64,000 bases of DNA from Lysinibacillus odysseyi (GTDB taxonomy: Bacteria; Bacillota; Bacilli; Bacillales_A; Planococcaceae): positions 496,001-560,000 of the forward strand of contig JABUKB010000001.1 in the NCBI GenBank assembly GCA_014595895.1, written 5' to 3'. A model generated the notes under the pieces. It was not told the origin of the DNA. It worked only from the letters and a program-made list of their open reading frames with translations, and did no database searches. The position numbers were made by a program, and so were the translations under genes. This document shows, one piece after another, positions 1-8,202 of this stretch (its first letter is position 1; each line of letters starts with the position of its first letter).

Positions 1-240
1 TGGTCGCCAATGGGTTGCCAAACAGGCTATTATTTATCTGTAATCAACCATGAAAACTACAATGAAATTTTGGATATTTTAGAAAAAACAATGAACGATG
101 TATTAGCAGCTGAGTCTGTGCCAGCTTGCAATGAAGTACAGTGCGGCTGGGCGGCAAGTCACAGCTTAGAAGGTGCAAAGGCATTAGCAAAAGAATTTTT
201 GGCAAAGCGCGATGAGTGGCATATCGTATTCGCAGAATAA
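1..240 (+). CDS. luxS: S-ribosylhomocysteine lyase LuxS (3' part, cut by window start)
   Basis: The open frame runs in from base 1 (first residues [11 protein letters not shown]) and stops at 238-240. The visible ~79 residues match the C-terminal half of LuxS, including the SPMGCQTG segment with the catalytic cysteine and the NEVQCG segment that supplies the last zinc-ligand cysteine. LuxS cleaves S-ribosylhomocysteine to homocysteine and the AI-2 precursor DPD in the cytoplasmic activated-methyl cycle. The N-terminal half, with the HxxEH zinc motif, lies outside the window. A perfect terminator follows 3 bp after the stop, so the gene ends its transcript. Identification is from remembered family sequence and is firm. 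Confidence 0.95.
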   Translation, partial: WSPMGCQTGYYLSVINHENYNEILDILEKTMNDVLAAESVPACNEVQCGWAASHSLEGAKALAKEFLAKRDEWHIVFAE

Positions 241-242
241 GC

Positions 243-286
243 AAAACCCCTGTAGATTATTGTAAATAATCTACAGGGGTTTTTTC
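243..286 (+). terminator. Intrinsic terminator after luxS
   Basis: A 19-bp perfect inverted repeat (243-261 with 265-283) encloses a 3-nt loop and ends in a T run. It is one of the strongest hairpins in the window. Confidence 0.93.
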
Positions 287-441
287 TCGTCCAAATTAGA
301 AATCTGTCGAAAAAGCATGATTTTTCGGCTTATTTACATGAAAATAATAAATTTTGAATGTAGAATATTAGTAGTCTGTGTCGTAATTTGGTAGAATACA
401 CGATGTAAGGGGAAAAATTTGTAGAAGGCAAGGTGAATGAT

Positions 442-1620
442 ATGACAAGAGAAGTAGTAATTGTTAGTGCTGTGAGAACAGCGATTGGCGCTTTCCAAGG
501 TTCTTTAAAAGATGTACCTGCTACAACACTTGGGAGTACAGTGATTAAAGCAGCGATTGACAAAGTGGGGATTGACCCATCGGTGATTGATGAGGTAATT
601 ATGGGGAATGTACTGCAAGCGGGGCTTGGGCAAAATCCAGCGCGTCAAGCAGCCATTCAAGCTGGATTGCCGGAAACAATACCATCGATGACAATTAATA
701 AAGTATGCGGTTCAGGATTAAAGACAGTTCATTTAGCCGCGCAAGCTATTATTGCGGGAGACGCTGATGTGATTGTAGCAGGCGGCTTTGAGAATATGAG
801 CCAAGCACCTTATATTTTACCGAAAGCACGTGAAGGTTTCCGTATGGGCAATCAGCAAGTAGTAGATACGATGATCCATGATGGTTTATGGTGTGCATTT
901 AACGATTACCATATGGGTATTACAGCTGAAAATCTATGCGATCAATATAATATTACAAGAGAAGAACAAGATGAATTCGCAGCGCGTTCGCAAGCACGTG
1001 CAGCGGCAGCGAAGGAGTCCGGCCGTTTTGCGGATGAAATCGTACCAGTGGTGATTCCGCAGCGTAAAGGTGAACCTGTTGTCTTCGATCAAGATGAATT
1101 CATCCGGGGGACTGCTGTCGATAAGTTAGCAGGTTTGCGTCCAGCATTCAAAAAAGATGGGTCTGTTACCGCGGGGAATGCATCCGGTATTAACGACGGT
1201 GCTGCAGCAGTGATTGTGATGTCAAAAGAACGTGCAGATGAATTAGGTCTGACGCCGCTTGCGACAGTGGTTGCAAATGCAAATGCTGGCGTAGATCCTG
1301 CCATCATGGGAATCGGACCTGTAAGAGCCGTAAAAAAAGCACTGCAAAAAGCAAACGTATCGTTAGATCAAATCGATTTAATTGAAGCAAACGAAGCATT
1401 TGCTGCGCAGTCATTAGCGGTGGACCGTGAGCTGCAGTTCGATCAAGAAAAATTAAATGTTAACGGCGGCGCGATTGCTCTTGGGCACCCAATCGGCGCA
1501 AGTGGAGCGCGTATTTTAGTTACATTATTATATGAGATGCAAAAACGTGACGTCTCCCTAGGTCTTGCTACACTTTGTATCGGTGGTGGACAAGGCGTAG
1601 CGACAATTGTGAAGCGCTAA
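442..1620 (+). CDS. Acetyl-CoA acetyltransferase (thiolase)
   Basis: A 392-residue thiolase, the usual length. It condenses two acetyl-CoA to acetoacetyl-CoA or cleaves 3-ketoacyl-CoA. The acylated cysteine is in VCGSGLK (about C89); [13 protein letters not shown] and the C-terminal CIGGGQG motif (second catalytic cysteine) are all present. I chose ATG 442 rather than the in-frame GTG at 433 because AAGGTGA at 430-436 sits ideally for 442, and family proteins begin at this point. It stands alone, with no CoA-transferase or dehydrogenase partner nearby, so biosynthetic (thlA/mvaC-like) and degradative (mmgA/fadA-like) roles cannot be separated from sequence alone. Confidence 0.93.
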   Translation: MTREVVIVSAVRTAIGAFQGSLKDVPATTLGSTVIKAAIDKVGIDPSVIDEVIMGNVLQAGLGQNPARQAAIQAGLPETIPSMTINKVCGSGLKTVHLAAQAIIAGDADVIVAGGFENMSQAPYILPKAREGFRMGNQQVVDTMIHDGLWCAFNDYHMGITAENLCDQYNITREEQDEFAARSQARAAAAKESGRFADEIVPVVIPQRKGEPVVFDQDEFIRGTAVDKLAGLRPAFKKDGSVTAGNASGINDGAAAVIVMSKERADELGLTPLATVVANANAGVDPAIMGIGPVRAVKKALQKANVSLDQIDLIEANEAFAAQSLAVDRELQFDQEKLNVNGGAIALGHPIGASGARILVTLLYEMQKRDVSLGLATLCIGGGQGVATIVKR

Positions 1621-1658
1621 AAATCTTGCTATAATCATCAACAAAGAAGGTGATTGGA

Positions 1659-1910
1659 ATGGCAAAGAAAAAACCGCAAAAGCAAGCAGCACAGCCTAAA
1701 GCTGAAAAAGAAGCCGTGACACTGGCGGATCAATTAGGCGGCGATGTGCTAGCCAAATTAAAGCAGGCAAAACAATCGCTTGCTCAGGAAGCGCAGCAGC
1801 AAGAGGAAGAACGTCAAGCCAAGCTGGCGTTTGAGCGCAAGCAACGCGAAAAGAACATGAGCTTTGAAGAATTGCTGAATACATATGGCGATAAGGGCTC
1901 GAAATATTAG
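1659..1910 (+). CDS. yqkK: DUF3886 family small charged protein (YqkK-like)
   Basis: An 83-residue, highly charged soluble protein with a lysine/alanine/glutamine-rich N-terminus, a predicted helical Q/E/R-rich middle (about residues 30-65) and a conserved-looking MSFEELL segment near the end. Composition and position beside the yqkF-nudF pair match B. subtilis YqkK, whose function is unknown to me. ATG 1659 is preferred over the upstream GTG 1650 because AGAAGG(TGA) at 1645-1653 is correctly spaced only for the ATG. Related by context and size; no function inferred. Confidence 0.8.
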   Translation: MAKKKPQKQAAQPKAEKEAVTLADQLGGDVLAKLKQAKQSLAQEAQQQEEERQAKLAFERKQREKNMSFEELLNTYGDKGSKY

Positions 1911-1932
1911 GAAAGAGGTTGGGACATTCCTA
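1911..1932 (+). repeat. GAGG(T/C)TGGGA-type intergenic motif, copy 1
   Basis: Directly after the yqkK stop the sequence AAAGAGGTTGGGACATT resembles a second intergenic site near 24735 (AAGAGGCTGGGATATAAC). Similar AGAGGCTGGGACATAAC strings recur between genes of many Firmicutes (recollection). It precedes a terminator here and a riboswitch promoter there. Confidence 0.45.
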
Positions 1933-1954
1933 ATTTGAAAACTAAAATAGAAAG

Positions 1955-1996
1955 AAAAAAGTGAAATCGTGTCTTCGGTTTCACTTTTTTTTTTTT
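1955..1996. terminator. Bidirectional terminator between yqkK and the VanZ-like gene
   Basis: A 15-bp stem with one G-T pair (1955-1969 with 1976-1990) carries A-rich sequence on the left and a 13-T run on the right, so it can end both the rightward yqkK transcript and the leftward 2061-3415 transcript. Confidence 0.85.
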
Positions 1997-2060
1997 ATAA
2001 AAATGGGTTATTCTTTAGCCTCTTTTAAGGTTTATAAAGCATGTACAAATAAAGAGAAGG

Positions 2061-2528
2061 CTATCTCCTAAATACCTTTAATAAAATCTTCACCAAGAAA
2101 ATCATAAAAATCGCACCCGCCACATCTAGTTTCACATCCTGAAAGGTTCCTGTACGACCCGAAGTATGAAACTGATTGTATTCATCCAGCACAGCGATAA
2201 GAAAAACGGAAGCGATAGCCCATAGAACAGGTAAGGACCACTTCAATTTACGATACAATACATAAAAAATGACCCCAATCGTACCGTACCCCAAAAAATG
2301 GGTACATTTACGGATCAAAAATTCCACAAAGTGTATGTATCCCGTTGTTTCGATGGACACTGTTCTATCCCAATAGGTAAATTCCAACGCGCTAAGTTCT
2401 TCCTTAAAGGGCTCGTTAACGAGCACTGTTTGTAGCAGGGGGACAATCGATTGCTGTGCATAGCTCATGTTGGAAGCGATATACACAACAACTAAAGCAA
2501 TTACACCTAAAACGACATATTTCTTCAT
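2061..2528 (-). CDS. VanZ family membrane protein
   Basis: A 155-residue protein with about four membrane segments (residues 4-20, 80-98, 102-115, 135-152). It has the VanZ-family signatures RKCTHF at about 69 and DEYNQF...GRTGTFQDVKLDVAGA at about 115-138. VanZ of enterococcal Tn1546 gives low-level teicoplanin resistance, but most chromosomal homologues have unknown roles, so no resistance function is claimed. Its start overlaps the end of the upstream aldo/keto reductase gene by 4 bp (ATGA type), indicating one leftward transcription unit. Confidence 0.88.
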   Translation of the reverse strand: MKKYVVLGVIALVVVYIASNMSYAQQSIVPLLQTVLVNEPFKEELSALEFTYWDRTVSIETTGYIHFVEFLIRKCTHFLGYGTIGVIFYVLYRKLKWSLPVLWAIASVFLIAVLDEYNQFHTSGRTGTFQDVKLDVAGAIFMIFLVKILLKVFRR

Positions 2529-3415
2529 ACATGCTCCGTATAATGATGTTGCTCCACAATCCGTGAAGCCTGCTCCGCATCCACATGTTGCGCACGTTCA
2601 TAAGCGGCAAGGGTTTCAGTAAGCTGGTCTTTTGAAGATGCACCAATCACGGTAGAAGCGACCGTATCAAATTGAAGATTAAACGCCAATGCAAGTGCAT
2701 GAATATCTCCTAGTTGATCAAGTTGTGTTAACAGATGTTGTACTTCTTCTACACTATAACCTTCGTATTTTTTCAGTCGCTTTGACCATTCTCGAGTGAG
2801 CAAGCCTTTTGCGAGCGAGCCTCGTGTGACAACGGAAGCACCATTGTTAGAGATCGTATCGAACCATTCCTCTGGACGACGGTCGAGCAGGCTAAATTGC
2901 ATCATATTGCTCGCTGCCGTACTTTTTTCTAAAAATGGCACAAATACATTTGGTCGGATAGAAGAAATTCCGTATGCACGAATCAGGCCTTGCTTTTTCA
3001 AGCTTTCGAATGTCTCAATGATTTCCTCCCAAGGGTCATCTATCGTACCCCCGTGCAATTGATAGACGTCGATATAATCTGTTTGTAGTCTTCGCAAGCT
3101 GTCCTTCAAACCATTTTCAATATGCTGAGGAGAGGGGTCCCATGCCCAGCCATCTACACCTTCCGTCCAACGATTGCCCACTTTTGTTGCAAGCTGGATG
3201 CGATCCCGATGCGGCTTTAATAAAGCACCGACAATTTCCTCGTTTTTTCCTTTATCATATAAATCTGCTGTATCGAAATAGGTCACGCCAGCTTCAAGTG
3301 CCATATCAATAATGGGGCGGGCTTCTTCAATAGACGTAGGCAAGGACATACAACCTAAACTGATTTCTGAAATGGTAATATCGCTATTTCCTAACAATCT
3401 GGATTTAATTTGCAA
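2525..3415 (-). CDS. yqkF: Aldo/keto reductase (YqkF-like)
   Basis: A 296-residue cytoplasmic NADPH-dependent oxidoreductase of the aldo/keto reductase superfamily. The TIM-barrel signatures are visible: LGCMSL near the N-terminus, DTADLYDKGKNEEIVG (catalytic Asp/Tyr), ATKVGN (catalytic Lys), and a YQLHGGTIDDPWEE loop with the active-site His. The sequence and location next to nudF match B. subtilis YqkF. The likely start is TTG 3415, since AAGGAGG lies 7 nt upstream; the ATG at 3433 would be upstream of that ribosome site. The physiological substrate is unknown. Confidence 0.88.
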   Translation of the reverse strand: MQIKSRLLGNSDITISEISLGCMSLPTSIEEARPIIDMALEAGVTYFDTADLYDKGKNEEIVGALLKPHRDRIQLATKVGNRWTEGVDGWAWDPSPQHIENGLKDSLRRLQTDYIDVYQLHGGTIDDPWEEIIETFESLKKQGLIRAYGISSIRPNVFVPFLEKSTAASNMMQFSLLDRRPEEWFDTISNNGASVVTRGSLAKGLLTREWSKRLKKYEGYSVEEVQHLLTQLDQLGDIHALALAFNLQFDTVASTVIGASSKDQLTETLAAYERAQHVDAEQASRIVEQHHYTEHV

Positions 3416-3495
3416 TTTAAAAACCTCCTTCATTGGACCAATCTATCTATAATGTTACAATGGATAATATAAAAAGGACAAGTGAGGTTACTGCG

Positions 3496-4038
3496 ATGAA
3501 AAAATTTGAAGAGAAAACAATTCACTCTGAAGCTATTTTTACAGGCAAGGTCATTTCGTTAAAAGTAGATGATGTCATGCTGCCAAATGGCGAGAAAAGC
3601 AAGCGTGAAATCGTCAATCATCCAGGGGCAGTGGCTGTAATTGCCGTTACAACGGACAATAGGCTGGTCGTGGTTGAGCAGTACCGCAAAGCATTGGAAC
3701 GTTCTATGATCGAAATTCCAGCAGGCAAACTTGAGCCAGGGGAGCTGCCGGAAGCAACAGCTGCCCGTGAATTAGAAGAGGAGACAGGCTACGGTTGCAA
3801 TGAGCTGACGTATTTGCAAACATTTGCGACATCACCGGGATTTGCAGATGAAGTTATTCATTTATTTGTTGCACGCGGTTTGTACAAAGTGGACAGCCGT
3901 GCCCCACTCGACGAGGATGAATTTGTAGAATTAATGGAAATCACCGTAGAAGAAGGAGAGCAGCTAATAGCAGAGCAAAAAATTTATGATGCAAAAACCG
4001 CATTTGCTGTTTTATGGCTAAAAATGCAAGCGGTATAA
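3496..4038 (+). CDS. nudF: ADP-ribose pyrophosphatase (Nudix hydrolase NudF)
   Basis: A 180-residue Nudix hydrolase that splits ADP-ribose to AMP and ribose 5-phosphate. The Nudix box spans roughly residues 76-98, with RELEEETG as its core and a glycine about 20 residues upstream. The downstream SPGFADE segment, typical of ADP-ribose-specific members, is present. ATG 3496 begins MKKFEEKT, aligning with the B. subtilis start, and follows AAGTGAGGT. An in-frame extension to TTG 3433 would overlap the divergent yqkF start and is rejected. Confidence 0.93.
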   Translation: MKKFEEKTIHSEAIFTGKVISLKVDDVMLPNGEKSKREIVNHPGAVAVIAVTTDNRLVVVEQYRKALERSMIEIPAGKLEPGELPEATAARELEEETGYGCNELTYLQTFATSPGFADEVIHLFVARGLYKVDSRAPLDEDEFVELMEITVEEGEQLIAEQKIYDAKTAFAVLWLKMQAV

Positions 4039-4080
4039 ATCCTCTTTTCCTGCATACAGTGTAGGACAAGGGGGTATGGG

Positions 4081-4590
4081 ATGCGAAAACAATTAATATG
4101 GCAAAATACAGTGATGGTGACGATGAGTTTCTTTGCTGGAGTAGCTTTTTTTCAGTTATTTACGATGGAGCAGGCGATGTCGGTGTTGGCGCTATTGGAC
4201 GAGCGCATCTTATCTGAAGAAGTACCTACAATTAAAAACACAATCATACCAGTGGCTATTTTCATGGTAGGTGTGGTACTATTTGCAACGCATCCATATT
4301 TTTTTGCAATAGCGAAAATTGTGATTGCGCTAAAGGCATGTTTTGTAGGGTTCAGCTCTGTCTATTTATTGGCGCAGCGAGATGAAATAGTAGCTTACGG
4401 GACATGGTGGTTTCCGTTTCAATTTGTCTATATTATCTTAATGATTATATTGTGCGAACGTTTTATTCGCAGTCATCGCCAGCCCAAAAAATCGAGCAGA
4501 TTTCCATGGCAGCTTGTTGTTTTCATCGTAATCTGCCTAGCGATATGTATAACAATCGAAATCTTTGTTATTTCGACTATATTCAAGTGA
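4081..4590 (+). CDS. Membrane protein in the spoIIM position (possible divergent SpoIIM)
   Basis: A 169-residue integral membrane protein with roughly five hydrophobic segments (about residues 9-28, 55-72, 76-97, 105-123, 145-166). It occupies the nudF-spoIIM-fur slot of B. subtilis, and the segment ALKACFVGFSSVYLL resembles the equivalent LKGIVVGF region of SpoIIM, a component of the DMP peptidoglycan-hydrolase complex that drives engulfment. Overall similarity is weak and the protein is shorter than SpoIIM (about 215 residues), so the assignment is mainly positional. The ribosome site AAGGGGGT supports ATG 4081. Confidence 0.55.
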   Translation: MRKQLIWQNTVMVTMSFFAGVAFFQLFTMEQAMSVLALLDERILSEEVPTIKNTIIPVAIFMVGVVLFATHPYFFAIAKIVIALKACFVGFSSVYLLAQRDEIVAYGTWWFPFQFVYIILMIILCERFIRSHRQPKKSSRFPWQLVVFIVICLAICITIEIFVISTIFK

Positions 4591-4599
4591 ATCATTATC

Positions 4600-4629
4600 T
4601 TGTAATACGAATTGAGGCTTTGGTATAAT
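4600..4629 (+). promoter_or_regulatory. Sigma-A-type promoter of fur, with possible Fur/PerR-like half site
   Basis: TTGTAA (4600-4605) and TATAAT (4624-4629) are separated by 18 bp and lie 25 bp before the fur start. Upstream, AGTGAATCATTATCT (about 4585-4599) matches the 7-1-7 Fur-family operator at about 10 of 14 positions, which would fit autoregulation or PerR control; the operator is tentative. Confidence 0.6.
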
Positions 4630-4653
4630 AGAAACAGTTTAGGAGGGCGTCAC

Positions 4654-5100
4654 ATGGAGAGCCGTATTGATCGAATAAAAAAGCAACTACATAGTGCTAG
4701 CTATAAGCTGACGCCGCAACGAGAGGCGACAGTAGCAGTTTTACTAGAACACGAGGAAGACCATTTAAGTGCAGAAGATGTTTACTTATTAGTAAAAGAA
4801 AAATCGCCTGAAATTGGGCTTGCCACTGTGTATCGTACATTAGAACTGTTAACAGAGCTGAAAGTAGTCGATAAAATTAATTTTGGTGACGGGGTATCAC
4901 GTTATGATTTACGCCAGGAAGGCGCGGCACATTTCCATCATCATTTAGTTTGCATCGAGTGTGGAGCAGTGGATGAAATCCAGGAAGACTTACTAGAAGA
5001 TGTAGAGCAGATAGTGGAAAAACGTTGGAAGTTTATTATCAAAGATCACCGTTTAACGTTCCACGGAATTTGTCATCGTTGTCAAAATACAGACGAATAA
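4654..5100 (+). CDS. fur: Ferric uptake regulator Fur
   Basis: A 148-residue metal-dependent repressor. The N-terminal winged helix contains the typical KLTPQRE and IGLATVYRTLELL recognition-helix motifs. The dimer domain begins with HFHHHLVC and carries two CxxC pairs (CIEC and CHRC) that bind structural zinc. Fur with Fe2+ represses iron-uptake genes. Position between the spoIIM slot and xerD, as in B. subtilis, supports Fur over its paralogues PerR and Zur. ATG 4654 follows TAGGAGG with ideal spacing. It is transcribed alone, bounded by its own promoter and terminator. Confidence 0.92.
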   Translation: MESRIDRIKKQLHSASYKLTPQREATVAVLLEHEEDHLSAEDVYLLVKEKSPEIGLATVYRTLELLTELKVVDKINFGDGVSRYDLRQEGAAHFHHHLVCIECGAVDEIQEDLLEDVEQIVEKRWKFIIKDHRLTFHGICHRCQNTDE

Positions 5101-5115
5101 AGATAATGATAAAAG

Positions 5116-5141
5116 AAACAGCTGGAGAAGCTGTTTTTTTT
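5116..5141 (+). terminator. Terminator after fur
   Basis: An 8-bp stem (5116-5123 with 5129-5136) with a 5-nt loop is followed by a T tract. Confidence 0.8.
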
Positions 5142-5202
5142 ATGGACTAAAATTGATTTATATACCTTAATAGTGTAAAATTACACAAAAAGGGGTGGTG
5201 TT

Positions 5203-5664
5203 ATGTTTTATAAATCCATGCATTTTTTCTGGTTGATCGGATGTTTCCTCATGTTTATTGTAGGTGTAACGGCGCTGCAATTTTTCTGGCATATTGTTTT
5301 CACGTATTTAGTAGTTTTCGGCATGCTTGGTTTTACGGTCACATTGGTACTTGCGGGGAAGAAGTATGCCCCGCGTCCGTTTAATAATTACGCCACATGG
5401 TTTGCTGTAATTTGTGTAGGAATCGTTGGTTTTCATGCGATTGGTCAAGATGATAAATGGCTATTAATCACACTTTTAGGAGCCGATCAGTTATTTTTAA
5501 ATACAATACAACATTCATCGTTTGAACCGTATACGACTGCCAATGACCAATTGACGGTGGTAGCTTACATGATTCGTATAGTAATAGGAGCACTGTACGG
5601 TGCCATAGTAGATGGAATAGTTTTCTTATGGCAGAAGCGACCGATGATCAGGGAGAGAACATGA
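5203..5664 (+). CDS. Unrecognised membrane protein
   Basis: A 153-residue hydrophobic protein with about five membrane segments (residues 8-24, 27-50, 63-81, 85-98, 118-142). I recognise no family. ATG 5203 follows AAAGGGGTGGTG. Its stop overlaps the start of the next membrane gene by 4 bp, so the two are almost certainly translated from one message. B. subtilis has the short yqzK in this interval; neither gene here resembles it. Confidence 0.75.
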   Translation: MFYKSMHFFWLIGCFLMFIVGVTALQFFWHIVFTYLVVFGMLGFTVTLVLAGKKYAPRPFNNYATWFAVICVGIVGFHAIGQDDKWLLITLLGADQLFLNTIQHSSFEPYTTANDQLTVVAYMIRIVIGALYGAIVDGIVFLWQKRPMIRERT

Positions 5665-5942
5665 AATATCATCCTTACATTTGGCTGATAGCAGCTATAT
5701 GTTTCGGTATGATGGCAATGATTACGCCATTTTTTGTAGAAGACTTGATTGCGAGGAACCGTCAGTGGGGGTTAGCAGTCCTAAGTAGTGCCATGCTCCT
5801 TATTGTTATGGCATTTTATAGTTTACTAACATTTAATAAAAGAAAGAAACATATATTGGTTGTGGGTCTTTTTAGTATAATTCTAGCTTTTACGCTCTTC
5901 ATGAATGGACTTATCTTCACTGTTTGGTATTTGCCTAAATAA
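5661..5942 (+). CDS. Small unrecognised membrane protein
   Basis: A 93-residue protein with three hydrophobic segments (about residues 7-27, 38-56, 63-85). The start ATG 5661 is preceded by GGGAGAG and overlaps the upstream stop by 4 bp, giving translational coupling to the 5203-5664 gene. A hairpin terminator follows at 5964. Function unknown; the pair may form a membrane complex, but nothing else supports that. Confidence 0.7.
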   Translation: MKYHPYIWLIAAICFGMMAMITPFFVEDLIARNRQWGLAVLSSAMLLIVMAFYSLLTFNKRKKHILVVGLFSIILAFTLFMNGLIFTVWYLPK

Positions 5943-5963
5943 GGTCCACGCATATATGTAATA

Positions 5964-5999
5964 AAAAGCCTTGTAGTATAATAGCTACAAGGCTTTTAG
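5964..5999 (+). terminator. Terminator between the small membrane genes and xerD
   Basis: A perfect 13-bp stem (5964-5976 with 5985-5997) has an 8-nt loop but only a short T tract, so some readthrough into xerD is possible. Confidence 0.7.
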
Positions 6000-6023
6000 A
6001 GTTTTTGAAAGAGGGAGAATGCA

Positions 6024-6926
6024 ATGACGATTTTTATGGACCCGATTGAAGATTATTTACATTTTATACGTGTAGAAAGGCAGCTAGCGGACAATACTTT
6101 AGCATCCTATAAACGCGATTTAGTTGCCTATGCAGAAAATATTAGTGAAGAACAGCAACTGGCAAGCTTTGATGCGGTAAGGCGCGAGCATATTTTATAT
6201 CATTTGCAAAGGCTGCGTGAGCAAGGGAAAACGGCACGTACGGTGGCACGGCATATTTCGTCGATTCGCTCGTTTCATCAATTTTTATTGCGTGAAAAAA
6301 TTGCAACTACCGATCCGACTGTCCATTTAGAAATCCCGAAGCAGGAAAATAAATTGCCTCATGTCTTATCCATCGAAGAAATTGATGCGTTAATAGATGC
6401 GCCTGACCGATCAAAGCCGCAGGGAATTCGCGATACAGCCATGCTTGAGCTTTTGTATGGAAGTGGTATGCGCATTTCAGAGTTAATCGGTCTGAATATT
6501 GAAGATATTCATTTGACAATGGGCTTTGTACGTGTTTTTGGAAAGGGTGGTAAAGAGCGGATCGTGCCTTTAGGACGTGGTGCTTTACAGGCAGTCGGCA
6601 AATATTTAGAGCGTGCTCGCTATGAATTGCAAGGCAAGTATCCTAAAACAGAGGCATTGTTTATCAGTCAACGGGGTAAAAGATTGACGAGGCAGGCTTG
6701 CTGGAAACTCCTCAAGCAGCATGCCCAAAAGGCGAATATCAAGCAGACTATGACGCCGCACGTATTGCGTCATTCTTTTGCAACGCATTTAATTGAAAAT
6801 GGAGCAGATTTACGTGCAGTACAAGAAATGCTAGGGCATGCGGATATTGCGACAACACAAATTTACACACATATTAGTAAAACGAGGCTATCGGAAGTTT
6901 ATAAACAGTTCCACCCTAGAGCGTAA
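6024..6926 (+). CDS. xerD: Site-specific tyrosine recombinase XerD
   Basis: A 300-residue tyrosine recombinase, normal length for XerD (B. subtilis RipX). An N-terminal SAM-like core-binding domain (residues 6-95) is followed by the catalytic domain with R150 (GSGMRISE), K174 (FGKGGKER), H246/R249 ([10 protein letters not shown]), H272 (LGHAD) and nucleophile Y281. With XerC/CodV it resolves chromosome dimers at dif. Position upstream of deoB rather than in a codV-clpYQ cluster identifies it as XerD. ATG 6024 follows GAGGGAG. Confidence 0.95.
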   Translation: MTIFMDPIEDYLHFIRVERQLADNTLASYKRDLVAYAENISEEQQLASFDAVRREHILYHLQRLREQGKTARTVARHISSIRSFHQFLLREKIATTDPTVHLEIPKQENKLPHVLSIEEIDALIDAPDRSKPQGIRDTAMLELLYGSGMRISELIGLNIEDIHLTMGFVRVFGKGGKERIVPLGRGALQAVGKYLERARYELQGKYPKTEALFISQRGKRLTRQACWKLLKQHAQKANIKQTMTPHVLRHSFATHLIENGADLRAVQEMLGHADIATTQIYTHISKTRLSEVYKQFHPRA

Positions 6927-7005
6927 AAAAAGTAGGATGTCTGACCTTTATTTATCGAAAATATTTGTTAGAATAAGAAAGGAAGAAAGAGGAGGACAAA
7001 TTTTT

Positions 7006-8181
7006 ATGCAACCTTTTAAACGAATACATGTGATTGTAATGGATTCTGTAGGAATTGGAGCAGCACCCGATGCGGCGCAATTTGGCGATGTCGGGGCTCA
7101 TACATTAGGTCATATTGCTGAAAAAATGAACGGATTAACGATGCCAGTAATGGGGTCGCTTGGCTTATCAAATATTAGCGAAATCGAAGGGATTACTCCT
7201 GCGGAAACACCAAAAGCGTATTACGGGATGATGCAGGAAGCTTCTGTCGGTAAAGATACGATGACAGGTCACTGGGAGATCATGGGCTTGAATATTGCAA
7301 CGCCTTTTAAAGTATATCCAAACGGTTTCCCGCCGGCTCTGATTGAAGAACTGGAGAAACGTACAGGACGTAAAGTACTATGTAATCAACCTTATAGCGG
7401 TACGGCGGTTATCGAGGATTTTGGTGCTGAACATATGGCGACAGGTGCACTGATCGTCTATACGTCTGCTGACCCTGTTATGCAAATTGCGGCTCATGAG
7501 GACGTTATCCCGGTAGAGGAGCTTTATCGCATTTGTGAAATTGCACGTGAAATCACGCTTGACCCCGAATATTTAGTCGGTCGTGTAATTGCGCGTCCAT
7601 TTATCGGGGAGCCAGGGAACTTCATCCGTACAGCCAACCGTCATGATTATGCGTTATCGCCATTCGGTCGCACAACGATGAATGAATTAAAAGATGGAGG
7701 TCTCGATGTCATTGCGATTGGGAAAATTTCTGATATTTTCAACGGTGAAGGTGTAACGGAATCCATTCGCACGAAAGACAATACAGATGGCATGGATCAA
7801 TTGGTAAAGGTGGCCGCACGCGATTTCAAAGGAATAAGCTTCTTGAATCTTGTTGATTTTGATGCCAATTTTGGTCACCGCCGCGATCCGATTGGGTACG
7901 GAGAAGCGTTAGAGGCGTTTGATCAACGTTTACCTGAATTGCTGGAGTTGATGCAGGCGGATGATTTATTAATCATTACAGCTGACCATGGCAATGACCC
8001 GACCTTTACCGGGACGGATCACACGCGTGAATATGTACCGTTGCTTGTGTATTCTCCAGGCCTAGCTGGTGGGGAACTGCCGTTACGTGAAACTTTTGCG
8101 GATATTGCTGCAACGATTGCAGATAATTTTAATGTAGCAGCCCCGTCGTTTGGCACAAGTTTTTTACGAGACTTAAAATAG
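7006..8181 (+). CDS. deoB: Phosphopentomutase
   Basis: A 391-residue enzyme of the alkaline-phosphatase superfamily (B. subtilis name drm) interconverting ribose/deoxyribose 1- and 5-phosphate. Visible metal-site motifs are [12 protein letters not shown] at the N-terminus, [10 protein letters not shown] containing the phosphothreonine, [10 protein letters not shown] and [10 protein letters not shown] near the C-terminus. ATG 7006 follows AGAGGAGG. It lies downstream of xerD in the same direction and 21 bp before pdp, so mutase and phosphorylase are likely co-transcribed for nucleoside salvage. Confidence 0.96.
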   Translation: MQPFKRIHVIVMDSVGIGAAPDAAQFGDVGAHTLGHIAEKMNGLTMPVMGSLGLSNISEIEGITPAETPKAYYGMMQEASVGKDTMTGHWEIMGLNIATPFKVYPNGFPPALIEELEKRTGRKVLCNQPYSGTAVIEDFGAEHMATGALIVYTSADPVMQIAAHEDVIPVEELYRICEIAREITLDPEYLVGRVIARPFIGEPGNFIRTANRHDYALSPFGRTTMNELKDGGLDVIAIGKISDIFNGEGVTESIRTKDNTDGMDQLVKVAARDFKGISFLNLVDFDANFGHRRDPIGYGEALEAFDQRLPELLELMQADDLLIITADHGNDPTFTGTDHTREYVPLLVYSPGLAGGELPLRETFADIAATIADNFNVAAPSFGTSFLRDLK

Positions 8182-8202
8182 CACGCAAGAGGAGCAAATC
8201 GG

